A DNA stretch of 64,000 nucleotides from an uncultured bacterium (GCA_902779645.1 CACZCH010000005.1:38125-102124); one strand, 5' to 3'; shown: positions 36,653 through 45,969, counted from the stretch's first letter. A program made the numbers and translations. Notes: generated by a model not told the origin, from the letters alone.

Positions 36653-36812
36653 CGGCTCTTGTATTCAATTGCCAAGCGTTCATCCATTATTAGGGGAGAT
36701 AGATCTTGAACAATTGACAGACGTATTAAAAGGAACCATTTCAATTTAATGATATAATAAAAACCATGGAAGGCGTAAAGGGGTAAAGGGGTAAATGAAA
36801 AGGTAAATAAAG

Positions 36813-37961
36813 GTGGTAAATATAAAAGAGACTAAAAAAATTATCGGTTTGATGTCAGGCACTTCGTGCGATTCGATTGATGCTGCACTTTGCGAAGTTC
36901 AACCGGATTTAACGGTTAAATTAATTCAAGGGATAAATCATCCTTATCCAGAGCATATAAGGGCAAAGATTTTTCAGGCTTTTAGGAATGAGTTATCCAT
37001 AAAAGAGCTTTGCCAGCTTAATTTCGCAATTGGTCATTGCTTTGCTGATGCTTGTAAAGTTTTGATTGGCGAATTCGAAAAACCTGATTTGATTGCAAGT
37101 CACGGTCAAACGGTTTATCACTATCCGTTTGATGAAAAGATTGATAATATACCTTTGAAAAGCACTCTCCAAATTGGCGAAAGCTCTGTAATTTCAGCCT
37201 TAACCGACTGTAACGTTATTTCTAACTTCAGAGAAAAAGATATTGCTGTCGGAGGTCAAGGCGCACCGCTTGTTTGTTTTGCAGATGAAAAATGGTTTAG
37301 GTGTAAATACAAAAATCAAAACGGAGATTATAAGAATTTTGCGATACAAAATATTGGCGGAATATCTAATGTAACTGTTGTTTCAAATGATTATGATACA
37401 TTCGGATTCGATACAGGATGCGGTAATATTATGATTGACTATTGCGTTCAAAAATTCTTTAATCAAAAATACGATAAGGATGGAGAAATTGCTAACGAAG
37501 GTAAGGTTTGCGAAAATTGGCTCGAATGCCTTCTTCAAGATGAATACTATTTTCTTGAACCTCCAAAAACAACAGGAAGAGAGTATTTTTCGGTTAAATA
37601 TATTGAAAACATTTTGAAAACCGCACCGTCTGAACCTAAAGACATTATTGCAACACTAACTGCACTTACAGCCAAAACAATTGCACAGGCTTACGAAAGA
37701 TTTATTTACCCCTCTGTTCACATTGATACAGTTGTTATCGGCGGAGGAGGAGCGTATAACAAAACTTTGATGAAGTTTTTACGCGGATACTTGCCTCAAA
37801 GAACAGAACTAAAAACCCACGAAGATTTTGGTATCTCTAATAACTACAAAGAGGCTATGGCATTTGCACTTTTGGGATACTGCAACTACTACGGCATACC
37901 TTCAAATGTACCTTCTTGCACAGGTGCATCAAAAAGAGTAGTTTTAGGTAAAATCTCATAG
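36813..37961 (+). CDS. anmK: Anhydro-N-acetylmuramic acid kinase
   Basis: AnmK opens and phosphorylates anhydroMurNAc during peptidoglycan recycling. Motifs are GLMSGTSCDSIDAALCEV at the start, SHGQTVYHYP, GGQGAPLVCFADE, QNIGGISNVTVV, FDTGCGNIMIDY and VVIGGGGAYNKTLM. It has 382 residues, normal for the family. The start is GTG at 36813; the ATG just before it is out of frame and stops at once. It stands alone on the plus strand. Confidence 0.95.
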   Translation: MVNIKETKKIIGLMSGTSCDSIDAALCEVQPDLTVKLIQGINHPYPEHIRAKIFQAFRNELSIKELCQLNFAIGHCFADACKVLIGEFEKPDLIASHGQTVYHYPFDEKIDNIPLKSTLQIGESSVISALTDCNVISNFREKDIAVGGQGAPLVCFADEKWFRCKYKNQNGDYKNFAIQNIGGISNVTVVSNDYDTFGFDTGCGNIMIDYCVQKFFNQKYDKDGEIANEGKVCENWLECLLQDEYYFLEPPKTTGREYFSVKYIENILKTAPSEPKDIIATLTALTAKTIAQAYERFIYPSVHIDTVVIGGGGAYNKTLMKFLRGYLPQRTELKTHEDFGISNNYKEAMAFALLGYCNYYGIPSNVPSCTGASKRVVLGKIS

Positions 37962-38009
37962 CAAAAATTTTTATTTTTGTATTTTATACCATTGTAGGAT
38001 TTTAAAATA

Positions 38010-39743
38010 ATGAAAATAAAAGCTGCAAATTATAGATTAAATTATTACGAAACTAGAACAAATAAAAAACAAAAAAACAACATTCATTTTAATGCAAATC
38101 CAATAAATAAAAATGGTTCTCTTAACTCTGTCATTTCACTTTTAGGCTTAGGATGTGCTAGTATAATATCAGTAATAAAAAGAGGGAAAGAAAACATGAG
38201 TGAGACAGAAAAGTTTATTAATATAAGAGAAGATTTTTCTAAAAAACTTGAACCTGCATCTATAAATGCCGAAAAAACCTGTTGGGATTTTTATATCAAT
38301 TCAACACCTGAAAATCAAGCTCTTTTTGAAAAAGCCGAAAACGATATGTATAATCTATACAGAGATAAAGAAACCTTTGAAAAATTAAATAAGATTAAAA
38401 AAGAAAAATTACCTGAACATGAAGCTAAACAATTGAAAGACTTAATAAAAGCTTTTGATGAAGAATTAAACACAGGCGATGCAAAAAAAGCTTTACGTAA
38501 GAAAGAAGCTGATATAGGACAGAAATATAATAGCTATGTGCCTTTAATCGATGGAAAAGAAGTTACAAAAGTTGATATAACAAAAATTTTGCAAAATGAA
38601 GCTAATCCTGAACTAAGGCAAAAAGCTTATGAAGCAAAGGTTAAAGGCGGAGATTTAATATCAAAAGATTTAATTGAACTTGTCAAAATGCGTAACGAAT
38701 ACGCAAAAACTAAAGGTTATGACAACTATTTTAATTATATGATTAAAGAAGAGTACGATGTTGAACCTGATTTTTTGAATAAGTTAATTGACGGAGTTTA
38801 TTCTAAAGCAAAAACCAAAATTAAAGTTTTACAAGAAAAACGTTATAAAGAACTAAAAGAAAAGTTTGACGTTAATGAGCTAAAAGCATTTCACTACGGC
38901 ATATTGCTTGATTCTAACCCTGAAAAAGATGTAAATGAAGTTCTTTCAAAATACAACATTGAAAATATTTCTAAAAAAATATATCTTGGTATGGGATATG
39001 ACATAGATAAATTACAGAAAGAAGGTAAAATTACTCTTGACTTATATCCAAGAAAAGGAAAAAATACTCACGGCTTCTGTTTCGGAGTAGAAGCCGGAAA
39101 AGACTCCAGAATCCTAGCAAATCTTACAAATAATGTTCAAAGTCTTGATACCCTAAACCACGAACTCGGACATTGTGTTTATGATTTAGGGCTTTCGTCC
39201 GAGTTGACATTTCTTGACAGGTCACCATCTTCTTCCGCCGTTACGGAAGCCATTGCCATGATGATGGGTGACATTATGAAAAAAGAAGATGTTTTGAAGG
39301 ATATTATTCCAAATAAATTATTGGAAAGATTTAAAAACTCTTTGAAAGATGACGAAGCGAACTTTGTATCAAGAAGCCTTCAAATTATAGAATTTGAACG
39401 AGAACTGTATAAAAATTCAAATCAGAATCCTGCAGAATTATGGTCGAATATAAAGAAAAAATATCTTAACAGAGAAGAAAAACCTGATAACGAATGGGCA
39501 ACAATTCCGCACTATTTAACTCATCCCGGGTATTACCAGAACTATTTTCGTGCGACATTAATGAAAGCTCAAATATATAATTACTTACATAATATTCTCG
39601 GGAATATAACCGAAAATACTAAAACAGCGGAATTTATGGACAAGAATATTTTTGGCATAGGTGCTTCCCAAGAAGAATATGAACTGATAAAACAACTTAC
39701 AAAAAAAGAGTTTGGTGTTAATGATTTTGTTGAAGGATTGTAA
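38010..39743 (+). CDS. M3-family zinc oligopeptidase with N-terminal FNA motif
   Basis: This 577-residue metalloprotease has its zinc motif HELGH in SLDTLNHELGHCVYDLG. The third ligand glutamate is in SSSAVTEAIAMMMGD, and FCFGVEAG lies ahead of the active site. A long helical domain precedes the catalytic part as in thimet/oligoendopeptidase F relatives. Residues 24-30 (NIHFNAN) carry the lineage motif, followed by a hydrophobic stretch (LNSVISLLGLGCASIISVI) that may anchor it. It probably degrades small peptides. It ends one base from the prfB stop. Confidence 0.88.
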   Translation: MKIKAANYRLNYYETRTNKKQKNNIHFNANPINKNGSLNSVISLLGLGCASIISVIKRGKENMSETEKFINIREDFSKKLEPASINAEKTCWDFYINSTPENQALFEKAENDMYNLYRDKETFEKLNKIKKEKLPEHEAKQLKDLIKAFDEELNTGDAKKALRKKEADIGQKYNSYVPLIDGKEVTKVDITKILQNEANPELRQKAYEAKVKGGDLISKDLIELVKMRNEYAKTKGYDNYFNYMIKEEYDVEPDFLNKLIDGVYSKAKTKIKVLQEKRYKELKEKFDVNELKAFHYGILLDSNPEKDVNEVLSKYNIENISKKIYLGMGYDIDKLQKEGKITLDLYPRKGKNTHGFCFGVEAGKDSRILANLTNNVQSLDTLNHELGHCVYDLGLSSELTFLDRSPSSSAVTEAIAMMMGDIMKKEDVLKDIIPNKLLERFKNSLKDDEANFVSRSLQIIEFERELYKNSNQNPAELWSNIKKKYLNREEKPDNEWATIPHYLTHPGYYQNYFRATLMKAQIYNYLHNILGNITENTKTAEFMDKNIFGIGASQEEYELIKQLTKKEFGVNDFVEGL

Positions 39744-39744
39744 T

Positions 39745-40807
39745 TTATTTTTTTAGATAAGCTTCTATAAATCCGTCTAAGTCACCGTCCATTACAGCAT
39801 CAACATTTCCCATCTCAAATCCTGTTCTGTGGTCCTTAACCATCTTATACGGGTGGAATACGTATGAGCGAATTTGTGAACCGAAATTTATATCAAAAGC
39901 TTCTCCTTTGAGTTCAGCAAGCTTCTTTTCGTGTTCTCTTTGACGGAGTTCAAGAAGTTTTGATGCAAGCATCTGCATTGCATTCTCTTTGTTTTGAAGC
40001 TGCGAACGTTCCTGCTGGCACTTTATAACAATCCCTGTCGGCTTATGCAGTATTCTTACGGCTGTTTCAACCTTGTTAACATTCTGACCGCCGGCTCCTC
40101 CTGAACGCATTGTATCAACTTCCAAATCTTCGGGAGGGATTACTATTGTTTTTTCATAATCGGGTATAATCGGTGAAACTTCACACGAAGCAAAGCTTGT
40201 TTGGCGTTTCCCGTTAGCATTAAACGGAGAAATTCGAACTAATCTATGGACTCCTTTTTCTGCTTTTGCGTATCCGTAAGCGTATTTACCCGTAATCTTA
40301 ATTGTTGCGGACTTAATCCCTGCTTCTTCTCCGTCTGATTTATCTATCAAATCAACCTTCCAACCTCTTGATTCTGCCCAACGGGTATACATTCTAAGAA
40401 GCAGACTTGCCCAATCCTGAGCATCCGTTCCGCCTGCGCCCGCATTTATCGTTAAAAACGCATCAGCTTCATCATATTCGCCTGAAAGCATTTTTTGAAT
40501 ATCATATTTGTCCAACTCTTTTTCCAGCTGACCAAGCTGGGCTTCGCTTTCTTTAATAAGCTCCTCATCACCAATTTCTTGAGCTGTTTGAGCATCATCT
40601 ATAATACTTTCCCAACGGGTAAATCTTTCTAAATTATCTTTTATCTCTCTGACTTTTTGCCCAAGTTCGTTTGCCAAATTCTGATTTGACCAAACTTCTT
40701 GTGACTGTAAACGTGTTTCCAATTCTTTCAGTTCTTTTTCACATTTATCCCTGTCAAAGACACTCCTTGTTTTTATTAACTCGTTCTTTTAATTCTTCTA
40801 TGCTCAT
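39745..40807 (-). CDS. prfB: Peptide chain release factor 2 with programmed +1 frameshift
   Basis: RF2 releases peptides at UGA and UAA. Translation starts at ATG 40807, reads 17 codons to an in-frame TGA at 40756-40754 in CTT TGA C, then shifts +1 to continue, giving about 353 residues. An internal AGGAG before the slippery site supports the shift. The peptide anticodon SPF (RISPFNANG) and the catalytic GGQ ([11 protein letters not shown]) are present. The start overlaps the tmk stop as ATGA. A start at 40722 would be wrong because it lacks the leader. Confidence 0.95.
40751..40768 (-). other. prfB +1 frameshift site
   Basis: AAGGAGTGTCTTTGAC includes a Shine-Dalgarno-like AGGAG, the slippery CTT and the TGA C stop context, closely matching the classic RF2 site. 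Confidence 0.92.
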
Positions 40808-41424
40808 AATTTTTCAACCAGCTCCACTACTTGTTTATGTATATTTTCTATTGTATCAGAAGAATTTATTACTTTCACCCTATTTGGTTCTTGCTTTGAT
40901 ATCTCCAAATATCCGTTGCGAACTTTGTTAAAGAATTCAACACCTGCTGATTCCATTCTGTCTTTTTCCTTACCGACTCTCTGCATAGAAGTCTCTACAT
41001 CAACATCAAATACAATTGTTAAATCAGGTTTAAGCCCGCTTGTCGCATAGTTGTTAAGCAAATGAATTTTGTCTAAATCCAAGCCCCTTCCATATCCCTG
41101 ATATGCAACAGTTGAATCGGTATGTCTGTCGCATAGTATAATTTTACCTTCTTTCAATGCAGGTTTAATTATGCAATCAACATGCTGAGCACGATCAGCC
41201 AAAAATAAAAATGACTCGCAATTTGGTGAAACTTCTCCGTCATAGTTAAGCAATATCTCTCTTAATTTAACCCCCAAACCCTTTGCCCCGGGTTCTCGGG
41301 TTAAAAGAGTTTCATACCCTTTGTTCAACAAATATTTATTCAAAAGCTCTATCTGAGTGGTTTTTCCGCACCCATCCGCACCTTCAAATGTTATAAATAA
41401 GCCTTTTTGCATTCCCACTCCCAT
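40804..41424 (-). CDS. tmk: Thymidylate kinase
   Basis: This 206-residue dTMP kinase supplies dTDP. It has the phosphate loop ITFEGADGCGKTTQIELL, the DR(Y/H) signature LCDRHTDSTVAYQGYGRGLD and TREPGAKGLGVKLREIL. ATG 41424 has AAGGA upstream; a second ATG at 41412 is also possible with GGGAGTGGGA before it. It is translationally coupled to prfB. Confidence 0.95.
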   Translation of the reverse strand: MGVGMQKGLFITFEGADGCGKTTQIELLNKYLLNKGYETLLTREPGAKGLGVKLREILLNYDGEVSPNCESFLFLADRAQHVDCIIKPALKEGKIILCDRHTDSTVAYQGYGRGLDLDKIHLLNNYATSGLKPDLTIVFDVDVETSMQRVGKEKDRMESAGVEFFNKVRNGYLEISKQEPNRVKVINSSDTIENIHKQVVELVEKL

Positions 41425-41468
41425 TAAAATCCTTGTTTTATTCTATTATAAAAAGAACATTGTTTCAA

Positions 41469-42410
41469 TCATTCGACAAGGCTCAGCATATATTGAACAT
41501 TATCTTTTGAATTATGTGCAAGACTTGCAATGTTATAGCAGTTTTCAGTTATCAGAGAATATGCGTCCTTATCCTCCAAATACCCTTCAATCTTGAATAT
41601 CAAATCCGACATATCCTCATAATAAGGCATATATCCGTTAAACAAAGATAATTCATCGCGATAATCACTAATCATAAGTCTTTTACAAGCAGCCGTCTGG
41701 AATGTCCTGTAATTGAGCGAAGAAAGCCCCTGTGAATGCATATTGAAAACTATTTTTGAATTATTAATCGCTCTTGACATATCAGGCTCGTTATCAATAA
41801 ATCCCATATAGCATAAATCGATTACTTCAGGATATCTTGCACGTTTGCGCGCATCTTTGTAGTGCCTATCAATTGCATACCAAGCGATTTTAAGCTGAGG
41901 CATTTTCATAACAAGCTCTTCAAAAAAACTCAGCCTGTAATCAGTATCAAGCCTGCCTGCAAACATTAAATCAAACTCAGGCTCATTACCCAAATCCTTA
42001 TAAACATCAAAGTTTACAAAATGCGGTAAATAGTATATGTTTTTAAAATTTTCACAATCTGTTAATTGCTTATCCCAATAGAATGTATAATTGTCTTCGT
42101 CTTCTAAATACGGAAGATACTTGGCCCATTCTTTTCCTGATGTTGCGCTTCTTATATCATCAGAAAAATAGTTTATTGACTTTAGGGGTAAATTGTTATC
42201 AATCTTAATTTTCAACCCTGAAAAATCATACCCTGAAATGTAGTCATACTTGCCTTTCAGTACTTTTTTAAGATTTTTGTCAAAAAGTTCGTCAAAAACT
42301 GTAACTTCACAGCCGTTCTGTTCAAAACCCGCAATTATACTGCTCATTGTAAGCCTACCACCAATACTTACAGGTAGAATTGCTAAAATTTTCTTTTTTT
42401 GCTCGCTCAT
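41469..42410 (-). CDS. CgeB-like glycosyltransferase
   Basis: This has 313 residues. A GT-B fold is suggested by KKILAILPVSIGGRLTMSSIIAGFEQNGCEV at the N-terminus. PEFDLMFAGRLDTDYRLSFFEELV, IVFNMHSQGLSSLNYRTFQTAACKRLMISDYR and the C-terminal region with YMPYYEDMSDLIFKIEGYLED also fit a group-1 CgeB-like transferase. It is likely to act on a cell-surface glycan. ATG 42410 is chosen because TTGTAA, 17 nt, TAAAAT places the transcription start downstream of the earlier TTG at 42443. Confidence 0.75.
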   Translation of the reverse strand: MSEQKKKILAILPVSIGGRLTMSSIIAGFEQNGCEVTVFDELFDKNLKKVLKGKYDYISGYDFSGLKIKIDNNLPLKSINYFSDDIRSATSGKEWAKYLPYLEDEDNYTFYWDKQLTDCENFKNIYYLPHFVNFDVYKDLGNEPEFDLMFAGRLDTDYRLSFFEELVMKMPQLKIAWYAIDRHYKDARKRARYPEVIDLCYMGFIDNEPDMSRAINNSKIVFNMHSQGLSSLNYRTFQTAACKRLMISDYRDELSLFNGYMPYYEDMSDLIFKIEGYLEDKDAYSLITENCYNIASLAHNSKDNVQYMLSLVE

Positions 42411-42570
42411 CTTAGAAACAATTTTATCATTTTTGAAGAGCAATTACAACTTTGTTAATTACAGGAATTATATAAGTTCAATATTATGAGATTCTTAGAC
42501 AAAAATTGTTATTGTGGGAATGAGTTCTCACGCACTCCAGCTCCCGCACTTCAGAATAACATAAAAGCAC

Positions 42571-42653
42571 GTCATACTGAGCTGGAGCGAAGTATCTCAA
42601 ACATTCTTGCATGAGATTCTTCGGGTTAAAATAATATTTCCCTCAGAATGACG
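42571..42653. repeat. Palindromic CTGAG repeat
   Basis: GTCATACTGAG...GCGAAGTATCTCA is followed by ATGAGATTCTTCGG...CTCAGAATGAC, an inverted pair of the dispersed repeat. A 42-residue frame through it is a repeat artefact. It lies in the 503-nt gap 42411-42913, whose remainder holds the element at 42711-42870. Confidence 0.75.
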
Positions 42654-42710
42654 TGAAGTTTTTCATAATGAGCCCTATATCTTTTTAAGGCGAAGTATAT
42701 TTTTAAAGGA

Positions 42711-42870
42711 AATTATCACTTCTTGTACACCTGTTAAATTATTCATCAAAACCAACCAATACCCTCCCTAATTAGGGAGGGCTCATCTCTTGACTTTTCG
42801 TAAGAAAAGTTTAGAGATGAGGGGAGGGTATTAATAAAATATTTTTTCAGGTGTGCAAGAAGGGATAATT
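42711..42870. repeat. MITE-like long palindromic element
   Basis: Terminal inverted repeats AATTATCACTTCTTGTACAC and its near-complement lie at 42711-42733 and 42848-42870. Inside are AATACCCTCCC / GGGAGGGTATT and CTCATCTCTTGACTTTTC / GAAAAGTTTAGAGATGAG. The whole can fold into one long stem. It has no coding capacity and no clear target duplication. Confidence 0.7.
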
Positions 42871-42913
42871 CTGTTTTTAAATTATGAATTAATTTATGAT
42901 ATAATATAATCAT

Positions 42914-42989
42914 GCTTCCGTAGCTCAGTAGGATAGAGCGGCGGTTTCCTAAACCGCGTCTGCCGCGAGTTCGACTCTCGCCGGGAGCA
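42914..42989 (+). tRNA. tRNA-Arg (anticodon CCT)
   Basis: The acceptor stem GCTTCCG / CGGGAGC, the D arm GCTCAGTAGGATAGAGC, the anticodon stem GCGGT / ACCGC around loop TTCCTAA and the T arm with TTCGACTC all fit. The 3' CCA is not encoded. A TATAAT sits just upstream. Confidence 0.95.
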
Positions 42990-43060
42990 TTTTTTATTTA
43001 ATTAGTGTAAAAATTACAACAAAAGGGTTGAAATTTTTTATTTTTTGGTTTAATATATGC

Positions 43061-43270
43061 ATGACATATTTTCTGTATGATTATTTATCCAAATCGGAGT
43101 GCGGGGAATATTTAAGATAGTCGCCTAACAAGTTCTTAAGACAGTTGGTAGAAAAGAATTTAGGAAAGACGCTTTTATAGGAGCCAAACGAGAACATAGC
43201 GAAACCGCAAGGAGGATTTTCTTCAGTAGTTATACAGGAACCAATTTACGAGATATAAAAGAGGATTTCT
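43061..43270 (+). promoter_or_regulatory. Long structured leader of the lytic transglycosylase gene
   Basis: A promoter (TTGAAA at about 43030, 16 nt, TTAATA) predicts a 210-nt leader. It is richer in GC than its surroundings (CGGAGTGCGGGGAA, GCGAAACCGCAAGGAGG) and can pair TTTAAGA with TCTTAAG. Cell-wall hydrolase genes are often controlled by cyclic di-AMP riboswitches, but the known conserved blocks of that class are not clearly present, so this is only a candidate. Confidence 0.35.
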
Positions 43271-43888
43271 ATGATAAGAAAGACAGTCTTAGCTACTATT
43301 GCATTGACAGCAATGCTATGCGTACAGGCTCAAGCTGCGCAAGTCTCAGAAGACCAAATTAAAGAGACTATTGTAAAGCATTCAATAGAAATGAACATTG
43401 ACCCCGCACTAGCCCTAAGTATCGCTAAAAAAGAATCCGGTTTTAGACACGAACTTCGCAGCTCTCACGGCGCAGTAGGTGTTTTTCAACTTATGCCATC
43501 AACAGCTAAGAGACTTGGATATAACCCATACTATTTAAGCGACAACATCAAAGCAGGACTTACTTATTACAAAATGATGTATAAAATGTTCGGCTCAACT
43601 GAACTTGCTCTTGCTGCATACAATGCAGGCCCGGGCAATGTAAAAAAATGCGGAGGACAAATTCCGCCTTATGCTGAAACAAAAAGATTCGTGAACGTAA
43701 TTATGCAGGATTATAATAAACAAAAGAAAAATCCTGACCCGGCTATTGCGAAAATAAAAAGCATAAAAACAGTTGAGGCAGAAAAAAATAAACCAAACTT
43801 AACAAAACCTGATAAAGATTTTGAGCTCCCGTGTTTGAACGAAATACCTGAACTCAAACACTCTGATCCTGTAATGGAAATATTATAA
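43271..43888 (+). CDS. Lytic transglycosylase (SLT domain)
   Basis: This 205-residue enzyme cleaves peptidoglycan glycan strands. A signal peptide (TVLATIALTAMLCVQAQA) is followed by an SLT goose-lysozyme-like domain with the catalytic glutamate in AKKESGFRHELRSSHGAVGVFQLMPSTAKRLG and with LALAAYNAGPGNVKKCGG. A lysine/proline-rich tail of about 50 residues follows. The AAGAGGA site fits ATG 43271. Expression may be controlled by the leader before it. Confidence 0.92.
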   Translation: MIRKTVLATIALTAMLCVQAQAAQVSEDQIKETIVKHSIEMNIDPALALSIAKKESGFRHELRSSHGAVGVFQLMPSTAKRLGYNPYYLSDNIKAGLTYYKMMYKMFGSTELALAAYNAGPGNVKKCGGQIPPYAETKRFVNVIMQDYNKQKKNPDPAIAKIKSIKTVEAEKNKPNLTKPDKDFELPCLNEIPELKHSDPVMEIL

Positions 43889-43900
43889 ACTTGTTTTTTA

Positions 43901-45253
43901 TTATGCCAACATCCAAATTCCTAATAATGCAAATAAAATCAATGAAATATTGAAATGCAGGAATGTCGGGATACAGGTATCAAAGATATGGTTATGTTGC
44001 CCGTCTGCGTTTAATCCTGCTGTCGGACCTAATGTAGTATCGGAAGCCGGAGAGCCTGCATCGCCCAGTGCTGCAGCTGCTGCAATAAGTACAATAATTT
44101 GTTGAGGGTTAAATCCCATTTTTACGCAAACAGGGACAAACAGAACTGCAATAATCGGGATTGTACCAAATGATGTCCCGATACCTATGGTTATAAACAA
44201 GCCCAATATCAATATAATTAGCGAAGTCAAAATTATATTATGAGGTAAATAGTTAAGAACAAGATTAACCAAATTTTCAATTGAGCCGGTTTCTTTTAAT
44301 ACAGAGGCAAATCCTGCTGCCACAAGCATTACAAAGGCAACATACCCCATCATATATATACCTTCGTTCATCATGTGATCCATTTTGTTCTGAGGGATTA
44401 CACGGCAGGTAAATATTATGCCCAATCCCACAAGCGCACCCAAGGGAAGTGATTTTGTCATAAGCTGTACAGCAAAAGTGGCAATAGCGGCTAAGATTAC
44501 TATCCAGTGAGATTGTTTAAAGGTTGCCCCCTCTCCACAACCCTCCCCCGCAGGTGGAGGGAGTGCTCCGCAATTATTGTTTGCGATATTCTTATTTTCG
44601 TATTCTCTTGGTTTTCTATATGACACAAATAAGGCTACAAGCAAGCCTACAAGCATACCGAGCCCGAGTATTAAAGTTGATTTCCAAATGTCACCCCTCA
44701 ATACATTAACTCCGTTTTGAATCATATTATCTGCAATCAAATTTTGGAAAATTAAACCAAATCCGACAGGAATCGCAATATAAGGCATTTTTAACCCAAA
44801 TGCTAAAACACAGGCAACGGCGCGTCTATCAAGCTTAATCTCATTCATTAAGCCCAATAGAGGTGGTATAATTATCGGAATAAAAGCTATGTGAATAGGA
44901 ATTATATTCTGTGATGCCATTGCTATCAGAGCTAAAACAGTTAGCAAAACAAACTTTTTCCCAGAAACAATCTTTGTTATCTTATTTGATATCACATCCG
45001 TAAACCCTGAATGTGCCATAGTAGCAGCAAAAGCACCAAGAAGAATATAACTCAATGCCGTCTCAGAGTTTCCGCCCATGCCGGATATAAATACATCCAT
45101 TACGTGTTTTACATTCATACCGGAAAGAACTCCTGCACAAAGAGTTGAAATAATTATTGAAAGCAAAACATTTATTCCTCTTACGCATAAAACACATAAG
45201 AGCAATACTGAAATTAAAACAGGATTCGTAATGAATTCTATAATACTATTCAT
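43901..45253 (-). CDS. Na+/H+ antiporter-family transporter
   Basis: This 450-residue polytopic membrane protein resembles the NhaC/YuiF-type ion transporter family: FISGMGGNSETALSYILLGAFAATMAHSG, then MASQNIIPIHIAFIPIIIPPLL, GIGTSFGTIPIIAVLF and AAALGDAGSPASDTTLGPTAGLN near the end. It may export sodium or carry an amino acid. Residues about 228-242 (ALPPPAGEGCGEGA) come from a palindromic repeat inserted in frame into a loop. It shares a transcript with the 100-residue gene upstream. Confidence 0.8.
   Translation of the reverse strand: MNSIIEFITNPVLISVLLLCVLCVRGINVLLSIIISTLCAGVLSGMNVKHVMDVFISGMGGNSETALSYILLGAFAATMAHSGFTDVISNKITKIVSGKKFVLLTVLALIAMASQNIIPIHIAFIPIIIPPLLGLMNEIKLDRRAVACVLAFGLKMPYIAIPVGFGLIFQNLIADNMIQNGVNVLRGDIWKSTLILGLGMLVGLLVALFVSYRKPREYENKNIANNNCGALPPPAGEGCGEGATFKQSHWIVILAAIATFAVQLMTKSLPLGALVGLGIIFTCRVIPQNKMDHMMNEGIYMMGYVAFVMLVAAGFASVLKETGSIENLVNLVLNYLPHNIILTSLIILILGLFITIGIGTSFGTIPIIAVLFVPVCVKMGFNPQQIIVLIAAAAALGDAGSPASDTTLGPTAGLNADGQHNHIFDTCIPTFLHFNISLILFALLGIWMLA
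44527..44570. repeat. In-frame palindromic repeat inside a coding sequence
   Basis: CCCTCTCCACAACCCTCCC and CAGGTGGAGGGAGTG arms form a GC-rich palindrome unlike the flanking DNA. Read in the gene frame it encodes PPPAGEGCGEG, a hallmark of dispersed palindromic repeats rather than protein sequence. Confidence 0.75.
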
Positions 45254-45256
45254 AAT

Positions 45257-45559
45257 TTAGCCGGCTTCTTCAATCTGTAAAAGATTAATTATATCAAGTG
45301 CAACAGACTTTTGAACTTCAGGAGGTAAAATCTTTAAATACTCAAAAGCCTCCGCAATCTTTTGGTCGGTGTCATACCATCTTCTTAAAACGTAGGTAAA
45401 TGCATCTGTTAAAATATTTTCAGATAAATCTAAACCGTTATCTTTGGAAGTTTTTACAATTAAATCAGCACACTTGTACTGAGTAAGAATATTAGCATTA
45501 CGCATCAAACTTACTGCCAAGCTTACGGTAGGGTCTACATCATACCAACGTTTATACAT
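45257..45559 (-). CDS. Unknown small protein with internal duplication
   Basis: This protein has 100 residues. The motif KRWYDVDPTVSLAVSLMRN at residues 3-21 recurs as RRWYDTDQKIAEAFEYLKI at about 59-77, so the protein is two copies of one helical unit. It is soluble and acidic with no signal peptide. It is 3 nt before the antiporter gene and probably regulates or is made with it. The family is not recognised. Confidence 0.7.
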   Translation of the reverse strand: MYKRWYDVDPTVSLAVSLMRNANILTQYKCADLIVKTSKDNGLDLSENILTDAFTYVLRRWYDTDQKIAEAFEYLKILPPEVQKSVALDIINLLQIEEAG

Positions 45560-45596
45560 TTTTCACACCTTTTCTATAATTTATAGTATATTTTTT

Positions 45597-45887
45597 TTAC
45601 TTGTTTGTCAATTCAGATAATATATTTGACCTTTTTTCCGCATCTGTCACATTAAAAAATAATGTCTTTTCTTTGGAGGTTTCACCCTTCACAATCTCAA
45701 TGCTTGTTTTAGGAATTTTGAACTTCTTAGACAAAAACTCTATCAAAGCCTTATTAGCCTTGCCCTCAATCGGCTGTGCGGTAATCTTAACTTTGACAAA
45801 TTCATCTTCCAAAATAATATCATTTTTGGAAGAATTAGGAACTATTTTTATGTTTGCAAGTATGCCTTCAGATGTTTGTTTAATCAT
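45597..45887 (-). CDS. YggU/DUF167-family protein
   Basis: This 96-residue protein is of the small conserved YggU type. The signature PNSSKNDI, then VKVKITAQPIEGKANKALIEFLSKKFKIPKTSIEIVKGETSKEK, is almost diagnostic. Function is unknown; the fold is a small alpha/beta domain. It sits after the methylase gene with an 82-nt gap that holds a GTCGGGTT / AACCCGAC palindrome at 45898-45915 but no good terminator. Confidence 0.88.
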   Translation of the reverse strand: MIKQTSEGILANIKIVPNSSKNDIILEDEFVKVKITAQPIEGKANKALIEFLSKKFKIPKTSIEIVKGETSKEKTLFFNVTDAEKRSNILSELTNK

Positions 45888-45969
45888 GTTGTGTTTTGTC
45901 GGGTTAAAACCCGACCTATGCGCTATGCGCTTGCTTTCTTTAGTGCTAAGCCTAATTACATTTACCCCT

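Noticed and set aside
40722..40807. prfB as a broken gene with an internal stop
   Set aside because: The in-frame TGA sits in the classic CTT TGA C site with an AGGAG upstream, so it is the programmed frameshift and not a mutation.
42485..42612. 42-residue ORF with RHTELERSISNILA
   Set aside because: The sequence is the translated palindromic repeat and has no independent support.
43061..43270. Firm assignment as a cyclic di-AMP riboswitch
   Set aside because: The gene context fits, but the conserved GGGGAACC and CAGCTAAC blocks cannot be matched, so it is reported only as a candidate leader.
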